DNA from: CAZOGW01 sp964579415
GTDB taxonomy: Bacteria; Actinomycetota; Acidimicrobiia; Spongiisociales; UBA5794
NCBI GenBank assembly: GCA_964579415.1
Contig: CAZOGW010000032.1
Coordinates: forward strand, 1-26,430
Length of the DNA: 26,430 nucleotides
Direction: 5' to 3'
The notes below the pieces were generated by a model. It saw only the letters and a program-made list of their open reading frames with translations, was not told the DNA's origin and made no database searches. Position 1 is the stretch's first letter, and each line of letters begins with the position of its first letter. Below, one piece after another: positions 1-7,897 of the stretch. Position numbers and translations under genes: made by a program.

Positions 1-294
1 CTTCATCAGGATGCGCGCCGAGATTTCCTGCGCGGTGTATGTCTTGCCGTCGACCTCGATGCTCCAGTCCGTCCCCATGTGCCGCTTCACAGAGCGGATG
101 GTCCGGTCCGGGTTGGTGATCGCCTGGCGCTTGGCCTGGTCGCCGACAAGTACCTCGCCGTTCTTGGCGAAGGCGACCACCGAGGGGGTGGTGCGATGCC
201 CCTCGGCGTTGTTGATGACCCGGGGCTCACCACCTTCGAGGATGGAAAGCACCGAGTTCGTCGTGCCGAGGTCGATTCCTACTGCGCGTCCCAA
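1..294 (-). CDS. dnaK: Chaperone DnaK (Hsp70), N-terminal part only
   Basis: The first 98 codons of DnaK run off the left edge of the window. The protein opens with the Hsp70 ATPase phosphate-1 loop (GIDLGTTNS at residues 6-14), followed by the family segment EGHRTTPSVVAF and by VGDQAKRQA. The start is a TTG at 294, chosen because AAGGAG (302-307 on this strand) sits 7 nt upstream and the reading MGRAVGIDLG matches the normal DnaK N-terminus; no ATG or GTG fits. DnaK is the cytosolic ATP-dependent chaperone that works with DnaJ and GrpE. The substrate-binding domain lies outside the window. Identification is essentially certain; the only unusual point is the TTG start on a highly expressed gene. 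Confidence 0.96.
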   Translation of the reverse strand, partial: MGRAVGIDLGTTNSVLSILEGGEPRVINNAEGHRTTPSVVAFAKNGEVLVGDQAKRQAITNPDRTIRSVKRHMGTDWSIEVDGKTYTAQEISARILMK

Positions 295-365
295 TGTGCA
301 GCTCCTTGCTTAGTCCGTGCTGAGCCGGACGGCGCACGCCCGGCAAGTCTTCAGTAAGTCCGCAG

Positions 366-393
366 CTTATAACTTGAGTCGACCATTGTCATA
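366..393 (-). promoter_or_regulatory. Putative dnaK promoter with HspR (HAIR) half-site
   Basis: Read on the minus strand, TATGACA (393-387), 7 nt, then ACTCAAG (379-373) is followed directly by TTATAAG (372-366), a good -10 box. The HspR operator HAIR is CTTGAGT-N7-ACTCAAG: the promoter-proximal half is perfect and the distal half matches only 3 of 7. ATGACA is also a reasonable -35 but leaves a short 15-nt spacer. In actinobacteria HspR represses the dnaK operon from such sites, so position and context fit. The degenerate left half keeps this a prediction. Confidence 0.45.
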
Positions 394-532
394 TTCCCGT
401 CGATTTGGTGCACCTTCGGAGCCGGGACGGGCGACCCATTCCATGACGGCGGCGCCGCACAAACATGTCTCAGGCGGACGCCGCGGTGCTCAGGTAGGGG
501 TATCGACAGCGGCAACGAGAGAGGAAAAGGTC

Positions 533-754
533 ATGTTCGAGAGCAGCGGTGAGGTGCTGGTCCTCACTTTGAGCGTTGTGGTGACCTGGATGGTGGCCTG
601 GGGAGCGGCCGAGTGGCGGGCTCTCGGCTACCAGCGCCGGGTGCACCGGGTGGAACGGTCGTCGTCGGCGAGGGACGCGGCACTCCCCGCGGCGACGATG
701 ATCGAGATTCCCACGGTCAGGGTCATCTCAGGTGACCTGCGCCGGTCGGCTTGA
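533..754 (+). CDS. Small single-pass membrane protein, unknown function
   Basis: A 73-aa protein. Residues 7-27 (EVLVLTLSVVVTWMVAWGAA) form one hydrophobic segment, followed by a basic stretch (QRRVHRVER) that would face the cytoplasm, and then a short soluble tail. The ATG at 533 is preferred over upstream in-frame starts because GAGAGGAAAAGG lies just ahead of it and the upstream reading has no protein-like character. It is divergent from dnaK, about 238 bp away, and the same-strand cytochrome gene follows after a heptamer repeat. I recognise no family. The stop codon is followed 5 bp later by the tandem heptamer array. Confidence 0.6.
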   Translation: MFESSGEVLVLTLSVVVTWMVAWGAAEWRALGYQRRVHRVERSSSARDAALPAATMIEIPTVRVISGDLRRSA

Positions 755-759
755 GCGGT

Positions 760-780
760 ACTAAGTACTAGGTACTACGC
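760..780. repeat. Heptamer tandem array 1 (3 units)
   Basis: Three consecutive 7-bp units, ACTAAGT, ACTAGGT and ACTACGC, begin 5 bp after the stop codon of the small membrane protein. Phased to the RTAC core they read GTACTAA, GTACTAG and similar. The same 7-bp periodicity and core occur at 4441, 14931 and 25031, so this is one member of a dispersed family. Confidence 0.7.
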
Positions 781-836
781 GTAGCGTAGATTCAGAGCAC
801 TGGCGTTGTGGTGCCAGCTTGTATCGTCCGGGGCTC

Positions 837-1292
837 ATGCCTGCTGCGTCCGCCTCGTGCCGCCTACGGGTGTTTCATTTCCTCATCATCGGGCTGTTGC
901 TGGCATTGATGTTGGGGGCGTGCGGTGGGGGTGAGGAGCCGGTGGCGCTGCCGGCAGAGCTCGAAGCGGGACGGGCGGTGTATGTCCGGCTCTGCGCGGT
1001 ATGCCACGGTCCCCAGGGTGAAGGTGCTGTCGGGCCGGCCCTGGCATCGGTGAACGAGACCTTCGACTCCTGTGACGACCAGATGCGTTGGATCACCCTC
1101 GGCTCCGAGCAGTGGAAGCAACAGGTCGGCCCCACGCTCGGCGGACGGGAGATCACCGGCGTGATGCCGCCGTTCGATCAAGTCCTCACGCCGGCGGAGA
1201 TCGCACAGGTCGCCGCTTTCCAACGCCATGCATTCGCCGGTGAGCTCGAGGACGAGGCGCTTGCAGCTTGCGGGTTGGTACCGTCTGCGTGA
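837..1292 (+). CDS. Class-I cytochrome c lipoprotein
   Basis: A 151-aa exported haem protein. A basic N-region and hydrophobic core lead to the lipobox LGAC, giving lipidated Cys29. The single haem-binding motif CAVCH is at residues 53-57 and the likely axial methionine is Met110 in GVMPPF, followed by a typical C-terminal helix (LTPAEIAQVAAF). It would be anchored outside the membrane and carry single electrons, for instance between a bc complex and an oxidase; no partner genes are nearby. The ATG at 837 was chosen over a TTG at 819 because it gives a normal lipoprotein signal; neither has a clear ribosome-binding site. It converges on the esterase gene with only 4 bp between stop codons. 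Confidence 0.88.
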   Translation: MPAASASCRLRVFHFLIIGLLLALMLGACGGGEEPVALPAELEAGRAVYVRLCAVCHGPQGEGAVGPALASVNETFDSCDDQMRWITLGSEQWKQQVGPTLGGREITGVMPPFDQVLTPAEIAQVAAFQRHAFAGELEDEALAACGLVPSA

Positions 1293-1296
1293 TGCC

Positions 1297-2178
1297 TCAG
1301 TCGCTGGTGTGAGCGAGCATCCAAGAGTAGATGTCATTGCCGGCGGTCAGATCGTATGTCCGGTTCCAGGCATCGTGATCGGTGTCGGGATACACGGTGA
1401 GTTCCATCTCGGCAGCATCGGATCCGGCACAAGTGCGGATCTGGTCCATCGGCCCCTCGATGTGGACCGGTGGCACGATGTCGTCCAACTCGCCGTGGAA
1501 GGCCCACACCGGGATTCCGCCCAGCGGCTCGCAACCAGCGCTTTCCAACGCCCACTCGGCATGACCCGAGATCGGGACGGCTGCGGCGACGACCTCATCA
1601 TCACCGTGGGCCGCCAGATAGTCCCAGATGCCGATGGCGCCGCAGCTTATGCCCGTCAGGTAGACGCGGTCGGGATCGACTTCATAGTGGTCGATGGCGA
1701 ATTCGAGGAAACCGGCGACTTCGCCCGCTAAGGCGCAATCCCCGGAGGCCGGCCCGGGACCGTACTGGGGTGAGAGGACGACGAAGGGATGCTCGACCGG
1801 CCACTCTGCCGCCGCGATGAGCCGGGGGATGCCGAGCTTGGCGACGAGTTCCAGCGTCCCGGCTGATCCATCACCGGCCTCTCCGCCTCCGTGCAGGAAG
1901 ACCAGGAGCGGTCGCGAGGTTCCGTCGCCGTAGCCCGGGGGGAGGTATTCGAGGTAGCCGAGGGGCGATCCTTCCACGTCTCCGAGTGCCCGTACCACGT
2001 GGGCCTCCGACCGTGCTGTGTTGGAAGTCGTCGACGGCGCCGGGGTGGACGGCGGTTCCACCGTGGTGGACCCTCTCGCAGTCCCCTCATCCGCCGAGCC
2101 GCCGCACCCGGTGAGTAGAGCCGTCATGAGCAGCGCCATCGAGGTATCGGTCAACCAGCGCCTGTCGAGCACACCCAT
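1297..2178 (-). CDS. Alpha/beta-hydrolase lipoprotein, PHB-depolymerase/feruloyl-esterase-like
   Basis: A 293-aa lipoprotein: hydrophobic signal with lipobox LLTGC (Cys25), then a Thr/Ser/Pro-rich linker (residues 33-57), then the catalytic domain. The oxyanion segment is FLHGGGE (94-100), the nucleophile elbow GISCG (Ser178), the acid is in GELDD (Asp232 or 233) and the base is His268 in DTDHDAW. This pattern matches the polyhydroxybutyrate-depolymerase/Esterase D-like group acting on extracellular esters; the actual substrate is unknown. A GTG at 2214 would give 12 more residues, but it lies inside a likely -10 box (TATAGT, 2218-2213) and has no ribosome-binding site, so ATG 2178 is preferred. 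It is divergent from the LuxR gene. Confidence 0.82.
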   Translation of the reverse strand: MGVLDRRWLTDTSMALLMTALLTGCGGSADEGTARGSTTVEPPSTPAPSTTSNTARSEAHVVRALGDVEGSPLGYLEYLPPGYGDGTSRPLLVFLHGGGEAGDGSAGTLELVAKLGIPRLIAAAEWPVEHPFVVLSPQYGPGPASGDCALAGEVAGFLEFAIDHYEVDPDRVYLTGISCGAIGIWDYLAAHGDDEVVAAAVPISGHAEWALESAGCEPLGGIPVWAFHGELDDIVPPVHIEGPMDQIRTCAGSDAAEMELTVYPDTDHDAWNRTYDLTAGNDIYSWMLAHTSD

Positions 2179-2230
2179 CCCTTGTCCCGCCTCGGTCGGC
2201 TCGAGCTTCGACACTATATGGCGACGAGCG

Positions 2231-2259
2231 TTGACGGAATACGACGTTCGTCGTATCTT
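2231..2259 (+). promoter_or_regulatory. LuxR-gene promoter with inverted repeat in the spacer
   Basis: TTGACG (2231-2236) and TATCTT (2254-2259) are separated by exactly 17 bp. The spacer carries a perfect 7-bp inverted repeat, TACGACG-TT-CGTCGTA (2240-2255). The predicted transcription start coincides with the GTG at 2267. The repeat lies between this promoter and the -10 box of the divergent esterase, so a bound protein could control both genes. Confidence 0.6.
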
Positions 2260-2266
2260 CCGCGCG

Positions 2267-3157
2267 GTGGTCTTGATCGATGGACGCGATGCCGCCTCGC
2301 TACTCGAGATCGTTCACAACGGCGCCTGGGACGACGGCGTCGATCCCTTTCCTCGACGTGTCCTGGTCGATCTGGCACGGTTGATCCCGTCCGACGCGTG
2401 CGTCGGCTATCAGGATGCGGAGGTTGCGGACCACTTCCGTGTGGTCGAGCTCGTCGAGGTGGTGGGGACGCCACCGTCGCCCGAGACCGAGCGTGCCCTT
2501 CATACTCTCGGCTGGCAGAACCCGATGCATTGTCGGCTGCACGTTCGCCAGCAGGGTGTCCTCCGCCTCTCCGATTTCCTGACGCGTCGACAACGGCTGC
2601 AGCTCGAGTACAACGACATGGTCTGGCGCCCGCACGGCATCGATGACGCCCTGCGGATATGGCTCCCCGCGCCGTCGGGTCGTGCCCGGTCGGTGTATCT
2701 CGAGCGGGGGCGCCGCAACTACACCGAGCGCGAACGTGCTCTCTTCGGACTTCTCCGCCCGCACCTGGGCCGCATGCGCCTCAATGCCGAGGCGCGGCGG
2801 CGGGTCGGCAGCAACCGGGGCCTTACGCCGCGTGAGGCGGAAGTCCTGGGCTGGGTGGCCCGCGGTAAGACGAACGCCGAGATCGGCGCCGCCCTCTTCA
2901 TCTCCCCTCAGACGGTACGCAAACACCTGGAGAACATATTCGAGAAGCTGGGAGTCCGGACTCGTACGGCGGCCGCGGCCTTTGCCCGGGCTGCGCTCAG
3001 AGCCGGGGAGCGGACCTCGGGGAACGGCATCGATGCCGGGAGCCCTCGCGAGCCGCACGACCGTGACGCCGGGGGGACACGAGGGAGCCGTACGCCGACG
3101 CCCAGGTCATCTGCCCAGGGCGTCCAGGAACCGGTACCAGTACTTGGCGAAGGGTAG
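2267..3157 (+). CDS. LuxR-family HTH transcriptional regulator
   Basis: A 296-aa regulator. The C-terminal LuxR/FixJ helix-turn-helix starts near residue 186 with LTPREAEVLGWVARGKTN and ends with QTVRKHLENIFEKLGVRTR near 235. The first 180 residues show no receiver phosphorylation site or obvious ATPase motifs; they look like the GAF/PAS-like or orphan sensor halves common in actinobacterial regulators. The start GTG at 2267 is chosen because a strong promoter ends 7 nt upstream, implying a leaderless mRNA, although the frame stays open further upstream. After the HTH there is a low-complexity Arg/Gly/Pro-rich tail whose coding sequence overlaps the end of the convergent oxidase gene by 51 bp. 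Confidence 0.85.
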   Translation: MVLIDGRDAASLLEIVHNGAWDDGVDPFPRRVLVDLARLIPSDACVGYQDAEVADHFRVVELVEVVGTPPSPETERALHTLGWQNPMHCRLHVRQQGVLRLSDFLTRRQRLQLEYNDMVWRPHGIDDALRIWLPAPSGRARSVYLERGRRNYTERERALFGLLRPHLGRMRLNAEARRRVGSNRGLTPREAEVLGWVARGKTNAEIGAALFISPQTVRKHLENIFEKLGVRTRTAAAAFARAALRAGERTSGNGIDAGSPREPHDRDAGGTRGSRTPTPRSSAQGVQEPVPVLGEG

Positions 3158-4435
3158 GAACCAGGGATTGCCCTGGTAGTAGGGCCGTGTCGGGTGGGGG
3201 ATCTCGGCGAAGGGGCTGCGGTCGATGTTGCCGGCGATGAGGTTGCCCACCTCGGTGCCGAGGTAGGTGGCGATGCCGACGCCGTGGCCGCCGTAGCCGA
3301 GGGCGTACCACACCCCGTCGATCCGGCCGATGTGCGGCATCAGGTCGAAGGTGACCCCAAGCGTTCCGGTCCACGAATGGGTCAGCGGCACCCGCGCCAG
3401 CTCGGGGAAGATCTCGGCGGTGGTGCTTCCCAGGATGCCGGCACTCTCGGTGAGGTCGAGGTCGTTGGACAGGTTGTTGCGGCCGCCCATGAGCACGCGG
3501 TTGTCGGGGGTGCGCCGGAAGTAGTTGAGGAAGCGCCGCGCCGTCCACATCATGCGCCGGCCGGGAATGAGGCGCTCGGCGGTGGCGTCGTCGAGGGGCT
3601 CGGTGACGACGATGTAGCTGCCGATGGGGATGACGCGCCGCTTCAGTCCGGGGAGGGGTCGCCGGTCGGTGTAGCCGTTGGTGGCCACCAGCACCTCGCC
3701 GGCACGGATGATGCCCCGGAAGGTGGTGGCCCGGTAGCCTGCTCCGTCCCGCTCCAGGGTCTCCACGCCGGCGTGCTCGACGATGGTGGCCCCGCGGCGC
3801 CGGGCGGCGTCGGCGAGGCCGTCGACGTACCGGGCCGGATGCAGCCCGGCGCCGACGCTGTCGACCAGGGCGCAGTGGAAGGTGGGGCTCCCCACGATGC
3901 CGCCGATCCGGTCGGGCCCGATCACGTCCATGGCGAAGCCGACCCTGTCCGCCAGCCACTCAGCCTCGTGGCGGAAGGTCTCCAGGTCTCGGTCGTTGTA
4001 GCCCAGCTCGGCGGCGCCGCCGCGGTGGAAGTGGCAGTCGATGCGCTCTGTGGACACCAGCGCCTCCACCAGGTCGATCGACGCCAGCGAGGCGTCCCAG
4101 AACTCCCTGCCCAGGGTCTCGCCATAGGCCCTGTACACCTTGGTGGTGGCTGCCTTGAGGCCGTAGTTGACCATGCCGCCGTTGACCGAGCTGGCACCGG
4201 CGCCGACGGTCCCCCGGTCCACCACTACCACGGATGCCCCCGACTCGGCGATGACGCGAGCGGCGTTGAGGCCGGTGTACCCGGCGCCGACGACGAGCAC
4301 GTCGGCGCGGTCGGGGAGCGTCACCTGCTCAGCGGCCACATGGGGATGATCCTCCCGCCAGAACGGCGCCAGCACCAAAGACCCGCCCCGGCTCACGGTC
4401 CCCACCGCCGGGTCAGCCGGAGTGCGTCGAGGCAC
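3107..4435 (-). CDS. FAD-dependent amine oxidase, DAO/PuuB-like
   Basis: A 442-aa flavoprotein of the DAO superfamily. The FAD-binding dinucleotide fold is at residues 46-60 (VLVVGAGYTGLNAAR), and the C-terminal FAD-contacting region has YGGHGVGIAT. The N-terminal PFWREDHP and the overall length resemble gamma-glutamylputrescine oxidase PuuB and related N-oxidases, which oxidise an amine to an aldehyde with release of peroxide. It is last in a minus-strand unit encoding a polyamine transporter, an aminotransferase and an aldehyde dehydrogenase, which supports an amine substrate. No gamma-glutamylputrescine synthetase is present in the window, so the true substrate is open. A GTG at 4396 is an alternative start with a better GGGG upstream. 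Confidence 0.82.
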   Translation of the reverse strand: MPRRTPADPAVGTVSRGGSLVLAPFWREDHPHVAAEQVTLPDRADVLVVGAGYTGLNAARVIAESGASVVVVDRGTVGAGASSVNGGMVNYGLKAATTKVYRAYGETLGREFWDASLASIDLVEALVSTERIDCHFHRGGAAELGYNDRDLETFRHEAEWLADRVGFAMDVIGPDRIGGIVGSPTFHCALVDSVGAGLHPARYVDGLADAARRRGATIVEHAGVETLERDGAGYRATTFRGIIRAGEVLVATNGYTDRRPLPGLKRRVIPIGSYIVVTEPLDDATAERLIPGRRMMWTARRFLNYFRRTPDNRVLMGGRNNLSNDLDLTESAGILGSTTAEIFPELARVPLTHSWTGTLGVTFDLMPHIGRIDGVWYALGYGGHGVGIATYLGTEVGNLIAGNIDRSPFAEIPHPTRPYYQGNPWFLPFAKYWYRFLDALGR

Positions 4436-4440
4436 GCCCG

Positions 4441-4475
4441 ATACTGACTACCGAATACCGGATACTGAATACCGT
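4441..4475. repeat. Heptamer tandem array 2 (5 units)
   Basis: Five consecutive 7-bp units of the form NTACYGR, for example ATACTGA and ATACCGG, fill almost the whole space between the aminotransferase stop codon (4477-4475) and the oxidase start (4435). The units share the TAC core and the 7-bp period with the arrays at 760, 14931 and 25031 but are the most diverged copy. Confidence 0.65.
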
Positions 4476-5719
4476 CACAGCTCATCCAGTCCTGCCCGCA
4501 GCCCGGCGGTGAGTTCGTCGAGCTGGTCGCGGGTGATCACCAGCGGTGGGGACACCTGGAGCCCGCCCCCGGCGAGTGCCCTGCTGATGACCCCGGCCCG
4601 GCGGGCGGCCGCGGTGGCTGCGGTGGCTGCCGCCACCGGGTCGGAACCGGCCGTGCCGCCGAGCTGTACCGCGGCCAGGGCACCGACGCCGCCCCGGATG
4701 TGGTCGACGGCCGGGTGGTCGAGCAGCGGCGACAGGGCGTCCATGATCTCGCTCTCCAGCTCCAGCGCCCGGGCCGCCAGGCCCTCACGTTCGAGGATGT
4801 CGAGGTTCACCAGGGCGGCGGCGCACACCACGGGATGACCGGAGTAGGTGTAGCCGTGGCGGAACAGGGAGCCGTCTCCGTCAAAGAAGGGGGCGGCGAC
4901 TTTCGGGCCGGCGATGACGCCACCGAGGGGGGCATAACCGGAGGTGACCCCCTTGGCGAAGGTGAGCAGGTCGGGCTCGAGGCTGAAGCGTGTCGAGGCG
5001 AACCAGTCGCCGGTGCGGCAGAAGCCCGTGATCACCTCATCGGCGATGAACAGCGCTCCCGCCTCGTCGATGACTGCCCGGGCGTCCTTGAGGTAACCCT
5101 CGGGAGCGGGCCGGACACCCCCCGCTCCGATGACCGGCTCGCAGAAGAGGCCGGCGACGCGGTCGGCGCCGACACCGTCGATGGCGTCGCGCAGAGCGTC
5201 GACCGAGTCGTGGGGGACCTTGACCACGTCGGGGACCATCGGCCCGTATCCCTCCAGGTTGGGGGCCATGCCCGCCAGGCTGGTCCCGAAGGCGTGGGTG
5301 CCGTGGTAGCCCCACTCCCGGGTGATGAGCACGGTGCGCTCCGGTTGCCCGGTCAGGGAGAAGTAGCGCCGCGCCAGCTTGCCGGCGGTGTCGACGGCAT
5401 CGGAGCCGCCCGAGGCGAGGAACACCTTGGAGCCGGGGAGAGGGGCTATCGAGGCCAGGCGGTTCGCCAGCGCCGAGGCGGGCGGGTTGGAGAAGTCACC
5501 GAAGATGTGATAGGCCGGCAGCCGGGCGGACTGGGCCGCCATCGCCTCGCCGATCTCGGTGCGCCCGTACCCGACGTTCATGTACCAGAGGCCGGCGGTG
5601 GCGTCGAGGTAGCGCTTGCCGGTGTCGTCCCAGACGTGGACGCCGTCACCGCGCTCGATGGTCAACTCGTTGCCGGAGACGGCGGCCATGTTGGCGAAGG
5701 GGTGCCAGAGAGATGTCAC
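4475..5719 (-). CDS. Class-III (omega) aminotransferase, PLP-dependent
   Basis: A 414-aa fold-type-I aminotransferase of the omega-amine:pyruvate / putrescine type. The cofactor-phosphate region GGSDAV is near 104-109, GYHG at 137-140, the pyridine-nitrogen Asp227 in ADEVITGF, and the Schiff-base lysine Lys256 in TFAKGVTSGYAPLGG. The N-terminal LWHPFANM segment is typical of amine:pyruvate transaminases, which convert a terminal amine to an aldehyde. The start is GTG 5719; no clear Shine-Dalgarno is seen, but TAACAT lies 8 nt upstream and could be a leaderless -10. It sits between potD and the FAD oxidase, so it probably acts on imported polyamines or their aminoaldehydes. The exact amine is unknown. 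Confidence 0.9.
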   Translation of the reverse strand: MTSLWHPFANMAAVSGNELTIERGDGVHVWDDTGKRYLDATAGLWYMNVGYGRTEIGEAMAAQSARLPAYHIFGDFSNPPASALANRLASIAPLPGSKVFLASGGSDAVDTAGKLARRYFSLTGQPERTVLITREWGYHGTHAFGTSLAGMAPNLEGYGPMVPDVVKVPHDSVDALRDAIDGVGADRVAGLFCEPVIGAGGVRPAPEGYLKDARAVIDEAGALFIADEVITGFCRTGDWFASTRFSLEPDLLTFAKGVTSGYAPLGGVIAGPKVAAPFFDGDGSLFRHGYTYSGHPVVCAAALVNLDILEREGLAARALELESEIMDALSPLLDHPAVDHIRGGVGALAAVQLGGTAGSDPVAAATAATAAARRAGVISRALAGGGLQVSPPLVITRDQLDELTAGLRAGLDEL

Positions 5720-5759
5720 GGGAGCTGATGTTATCGGATCGGCTCGGAAAGGGGCTCGG

Positions 5760-5889
5760 TACACGGACACCTGTGGCGGCTCCGACGCGCCACCGCGGAC
5801 TTGGCAGCTGGGTGACCTCCCCGCCGGGGACACCGCCACGTGCCAGATCACCGTGACCGCGGCGACACCCGGGGAGGCGACCAACACCG
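5760..5889 (+). pseudogene. Orphan DUF11-like repeat fragment against a scaffold gap
   Basis: In the plus frame this 130-bp stretch reads as the end of a DUF11-type surface-protein repeat: two cysteines, then WQLGDLPAGDTATC, ITVTAATPG and TNT, running straight into the N run. DUF11 modules occur in tandem in large cell-surface proteins. Here there is no start, no upstream part of the domain and no neighbour of that kind, and the fragment separates two genes that belong in one minus-strand operon. A misjoined contig end is more likely than a real gene; a small insertion is the alternative. Confidence 0.45.
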
Positions 5890-5989
5890 NNNNNNNNNNN
5901 NNNNNNNNNNNNNNNNNNNNNNNNNNNNNNNNNNNNNNNNNNNNNNNNNNNNNNNNNNNNNNNNNNNNNNNNNNNNNNNNNNNNNNNNN
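5890..5989. other. Scaffold gap (100 N)
   Basis: A run of exactly 100 N, the usual placeholder for a gap of unknown size. It removes the last residues and stop codon of potD and whatever lies between potD and the aminotransferase. Confidence 0.99.
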
Positions 5990-7074
5990 ACGAAAGCGTC
6001 GGCGTAGAGGGTGGCGGCGTCGCCCACGCTGGCGATGAACTCCAGGTTCTGCATGACCTCGTCCGGCGGATAGATGGCCGGGTCCTCCAGGATCTCGGCG
6101 AGGATGAACTCCGAGGCGGCGGCGTTGGGGCTGGCGTAGAAGTTGAAGTTCGTCAACGCCGCCCCGTTCTCGGCATCGAGGATGAAGTCGATGAAGGCAT
6201 GGGCGGTGCAGACGCTCTCGGCGGTGACGGGGATGGCCATGCTGTCCACCCACGCGGTGCCACCCTCGACGGGGATCCCGTAACCGAGCGTCTCCCAGGC
6301 GTCGGCGGCGTCGAAGGCGGTGAAGAAGTTGCCGTTGTAGCCATGGGCGATCATCGTCTCTCCGGAGACGAGCAGGTCGTCGTAGGCGTCGGAGTCGAAG
6401 GTGGCGATGCGGTCCTTCGCCGAGCGCAACAGCTCGGCCGCCTCGTTGATCTCGTCCTCGCTGGTCGAGTTGAGCGAGTAGCCGAGGTACTTGAGGGCGG
6501 CGCCGAGGGTCTCCCGCTCGTCGTTGAGCATCTGGATCTTGCCGGCGAACGGGGCGCTCATCTCCGGGTCGAAGATCAGTCCCCAACTCAGCTGTTCGGG
6601 ATCGGGGACGTCGTCGTAGCTGAAGCCGATGCCGGTGGTGCCCCACTGGTACGCCACCGAGTAGGTGCCCTCGGGGTCGAAGGGCGGAGCGGCGAACAGC
6701 GGATCGAGGTTCACCAGGTTGGGCAGGGCGTCGTGATCGAGTGCCACCAGCAGCGAGGCATCGATCATGGTCTCCACCATGTAGTCGGACGGAACCACCA
6801 GGTCGTAGGCGGCGCCTCCGGCGTCGATCTGGGCCAGCATCGTCTCGTTGGAGTCGTAGAAGGTCTCGACGACCTCGACGCCGAGCTCCTCCTCGAACCG
6901 GGTGATCAGATCCGGGTCGATGTACTCCGACCAGTTGTACAGGTTGAGGTTGCCGTCGGTCTGGCCCGGCTCGCACTCGGCACCTGCGGCCTCCTCCTCG
7001 CCGCCGGACTCACCCGACAGCCCGCATGCCGCCAACATCAACACCAGCACCAGCACCAAAGTGCTCCTGATCAT
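5990..7074 (-). CDS. potD: Polyamine ABC transporter substrate-binding lipoprotein, 3' end missing
   Basis: 361 codons of a PotD/PotF-type binding protein are visible before the gap; the end of the mature protein and the stop are lost. The signal peptide ends in lipobox LAAC (Cys17), followed by an acidic linker and then the family opening NLYNWSEYIDPDL, with VPSDYMVE and FYDSNETML. Proteins of this family are about 350 residues, so only a short tail should be missing. It would capture putrescine or spermidine outside the membrane and deliver it to PotB/PotC. The ATG at 7074 lies 4 bp after the potC stop, and the GAGG used as ribosome-binding site lies within the end of potC, pointing to one transcript. 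Confidence 0.93.
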
Positions 7075-7078
7075 CGTG

Positions 7079-7897
7079 TCACCTCGCTTGCTCGCTCTCG
7101 CCGCGTCGCTGGAAGACCAGGGACACCAGCACCAACAACATCGACGCCGCCAGCATCAGGGTGGAGACGGCGTTGATCTCCGGGGTCACGTCGCGCTTGA
7201 TGAGCCCGAACACGTAGACCGGCAGTGTGGTTGAGCCCGGCCCCTGGACCATCGAGGTCACCACCACGTCGTCGAGGGACAGCGTCAGCGCCAGCAGGGC
7301 CCCGCCGAGCACACCGGGCATGATCACCGGCAGGGTCACGCGCCGGAACGCCTGCCACCGGTTGGCGTAGAGGTCGGCCGCCGCCTCTTCGAGGGCGGGG
7401 TCGGAATTGGCGAGCCGGGCTCGCACCACGATGGCCACGAACGAGATGTTGAAGGCGATGTGGGACAGGATGATGGTGGTCAGCGAAAGCGACCAGCCGA
7501 TGGTGGTGAACCACATCAGCAGCATGACCGCCATCGTCACATCGGGGATGATCACCGGAAGGTACATCAGGGCGTCGAACGTGTTGCGGGTGGCCCAGCG
7601 GCGGTAGTTCTCCAGGGCGAGGGCGGCTGCGGTGCCGAGCACGGTCGACACCACAGTGGAGATGAGCGCCACGACTACCGAGTTGCGCAACGACCGCAGC
7701 AATGCGTCGTTGGCGAACATCGCCTGGTACCACTCCAGGGAGAAGCCGCCCCAGGTGCCGACGTTGCGGTCCCCGGAGAACGAGTAGAGCACCAGCACCG
7801 CGATCGGGGCGTACAGGAAAGCGAAGACCAACCACCCGTTGATGCTGAGCAGGGTGTCGACCCAACCACGGGCGCGGGTCCCCTCGCGGGCGGTCAC
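7079..7897 (-). CDS. potC: Polyamine ABC transporter permease
   Basis: A 272-aa BPD-type inner-membrane permease with about six hydrophobic segments: an N-terminal helix (GWLVFAFLYAPIAVLVLYSF), a central core and a last helix before the basic tail. The EAA loop that docks on the ATPase is EEAAADLYANRWQAFRRV with the conserved glycine region following at MPGVLGG. It matches PotC in size and in this motif and pairs with PotB. The GTG start at 7897 overlaps the potB stop by 4 nt, so translation is probably coupled. Confidence 0.93.
   Translation of the reverse strand: MTAREGTRARGWVDTLLSINGWLVFAFLYAPIAVLVLYSFSGDRNVGTWGGFSLEWYQAMFANDALLRSLRNSVVVALISTVVSTVLGTAAALALENYRRWATRNTFDALMYLPVIIPDVTMAVMLLMWFTTIGWSLSLTTIILSHIAFNISFVAIVVRARLANSDPALEEAAADLYANRWQAFRRVTLPVIMPGVLGGALLALTLSLDDVVVTSMVQGPGSTTLPVYVFGLIKRDVTPEINAVSTLMLAASMLLVLVSLVFQRRGESEQAR

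Noticed and set aside
3194..4447. 417-codon open frame on the plus strand opposite the FAD oxidase
   Set aside because: It mirrors the oxidase gene in a GC-rich sequence and has low-complexity Gly/Val/Asp/His composition with no motifs; the minus frame has a clear FAD site.
5616..6038. A complete plus-strand gene covering the DUF11-like fragment and the gap
   Set aside because: The frame's first part is antisense to the aminotransferase N-terminus and its last part is antisense to potD; only the middle resembles a domain.
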